In this document: positions 7,176 through 7,350 of the stretch, piece after piece | How positions within the stretch are numbered: the first letter of the stretch is position 1 | Layout of the letters: every line of letters starts with the position of its first letter | Origin: Bacteroidales bacterium | Lineage (GTDB): Bacteria; Bacteroidota; Bacteroidia; Bacteroidales; SMBSF39 | DNA: 7,350 bases | Assembly: GCA_021107685.1 (NCBI GenBank) | Contig: JAIOSH010000515.1 | Coordinates: forward strand, 1 to 7,350 | Reading direction: 5' to 3' | Made by a program: the position numbers and the translations under genes | The notes under the pieces: generated by a model | What the model saw: only the letters and a program-made list of their open reading frames with translations | What the model was told of the DNA's origin: nothing | Database searches by the model: none

Positions 7176-7350
7176 ATTGTTTCCTAGAAATTTAAAATCG
7201 ATGCCGGCCCTTCTCTTGCAGTTTTAATCAGCTTTTTTGAAGAATATAACGAAGTACCGGAGTATCGCGAAGAGTTTTGTTTGATGAATCTTTGTATAAA
7301 TGCATGCAGGAATTATGAGCTGACTGATAAAGTATTATTGAATTTTAGAA
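7176..7350 (+). pseudogene. Continuation of the PorT-like barrel gene after a compound frameshift; runs off window
   Basis: The coding sense continues after the TAG. From 7174 the +1 frame reads RLFPRNLK, and from 7197 the original frame resumes with IDAGPSLAVLISFFEEYNEV and later NYELTDKVLLNFR. Joined after PLLLQ with one Tyr-type codon (TAN), this gives the expected PorT-family order: PLLLQY, a basic segment, LKIDAGPS and the next barrel strands. The simplest account is two nucleotides missing at about 7173/7174 and one A missing from the A-run at 7194-7197, a net loss of three that restores the frame. Staying in the original frame instead gives two TAG stops (7173-7175 and 7185-7187). This could be a genuine pseudogene or indel error in the assembly. 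Whether the gene is otherwise intact past 7350 cannot be seen. Confidence 0.65.

Noticed and set aside
7173..7187. Stop-codon readthrough or programmed frameshifting to explain the barrel gene
   Set aside because: No slippery heptamer with a following structure is apparent, and the need for two separate frame changes fits indels better.
1..7350. CRISPR array, tRNA/rRNA, insertion sequence, toxin-antitoxin or defence locus
   Set aside because: No regularly spaced repeats, tRNA-like cloverleaf, transposase motifs or terminal inverted repeats were found. The window is explained by secreted and envelope protein genes.

Overview
The window looks like chromosomal DNA from a member of the Bacteroidota. 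It is AT-rich (roughly one third G+C by eye). Two secreted proteins end in type IX secretion system (T9SS) type A sorting domains. The start regions lack a Shine-Dalgarno sequence, and one gene is preceded by a Bacteroidota-type -7 promoter box (TAnnTTTG). The mix of large multidomain secreted proteins and a PorT-like outer-membrane barrel fits environmental or gut Bacteroidales, Marinilabiliales or Flavobacteriia. I cannot name a genus.

Layout. (1) Positions 1-333, plus strand: the 3' part of a CAP/SCP-family gene whose start lies before the window. (2) 334-479: convergent intergenic DNA with a 15-nt direct repeat and no convincing GC-rich terminator. (3) 480-6633, minus strand: two genes read right to left, probably one transcription unit. 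The first (6633-2068) encodes a 1521-residue secreted protein with a papain-like (C1A) cysteine peptidase domain, an Asp-rich putative metal-binding linker, a HYDIN-like beta-sandwich, a right-handed parallel beta-helix, a helical region and a T9SS sorting domain. The second (2063-480) starts 4 nt after the first gene's stop codon and encodes a predicted seven-bladed beta-propeller with its own T9SS sorting domain. (4) 6634-6863: divergent intergenic DNA with an AT-rich inverted repeat, one arm of which is repeated nearby, and a good promoter for the plus-strand gene. (5) 6864-7350, plus strand: the start of a PorT-like outer-membrane beta-barrel gene. Its frame is broken at about 7173 and restored at about 7197, and it runs off the window.

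The two minus-strand products should both be exported by Sec, carried across the outer membrane by T9SS, and then attached to the surface or released. The peptidase has a complete Gln/Cys/His/Asn catalytic set, so it is probably an active surface or extracellular protease. The propeller may be a partner or an adhesion/recognition module, but that rests only on gene adjacency. I see no CRISPR array, RNA gene, insertion sequence or recognisable defence system. The most unusual items are the mosaic peptidase and the disrupted barrel gene; neither is evidence of a wholly new system.
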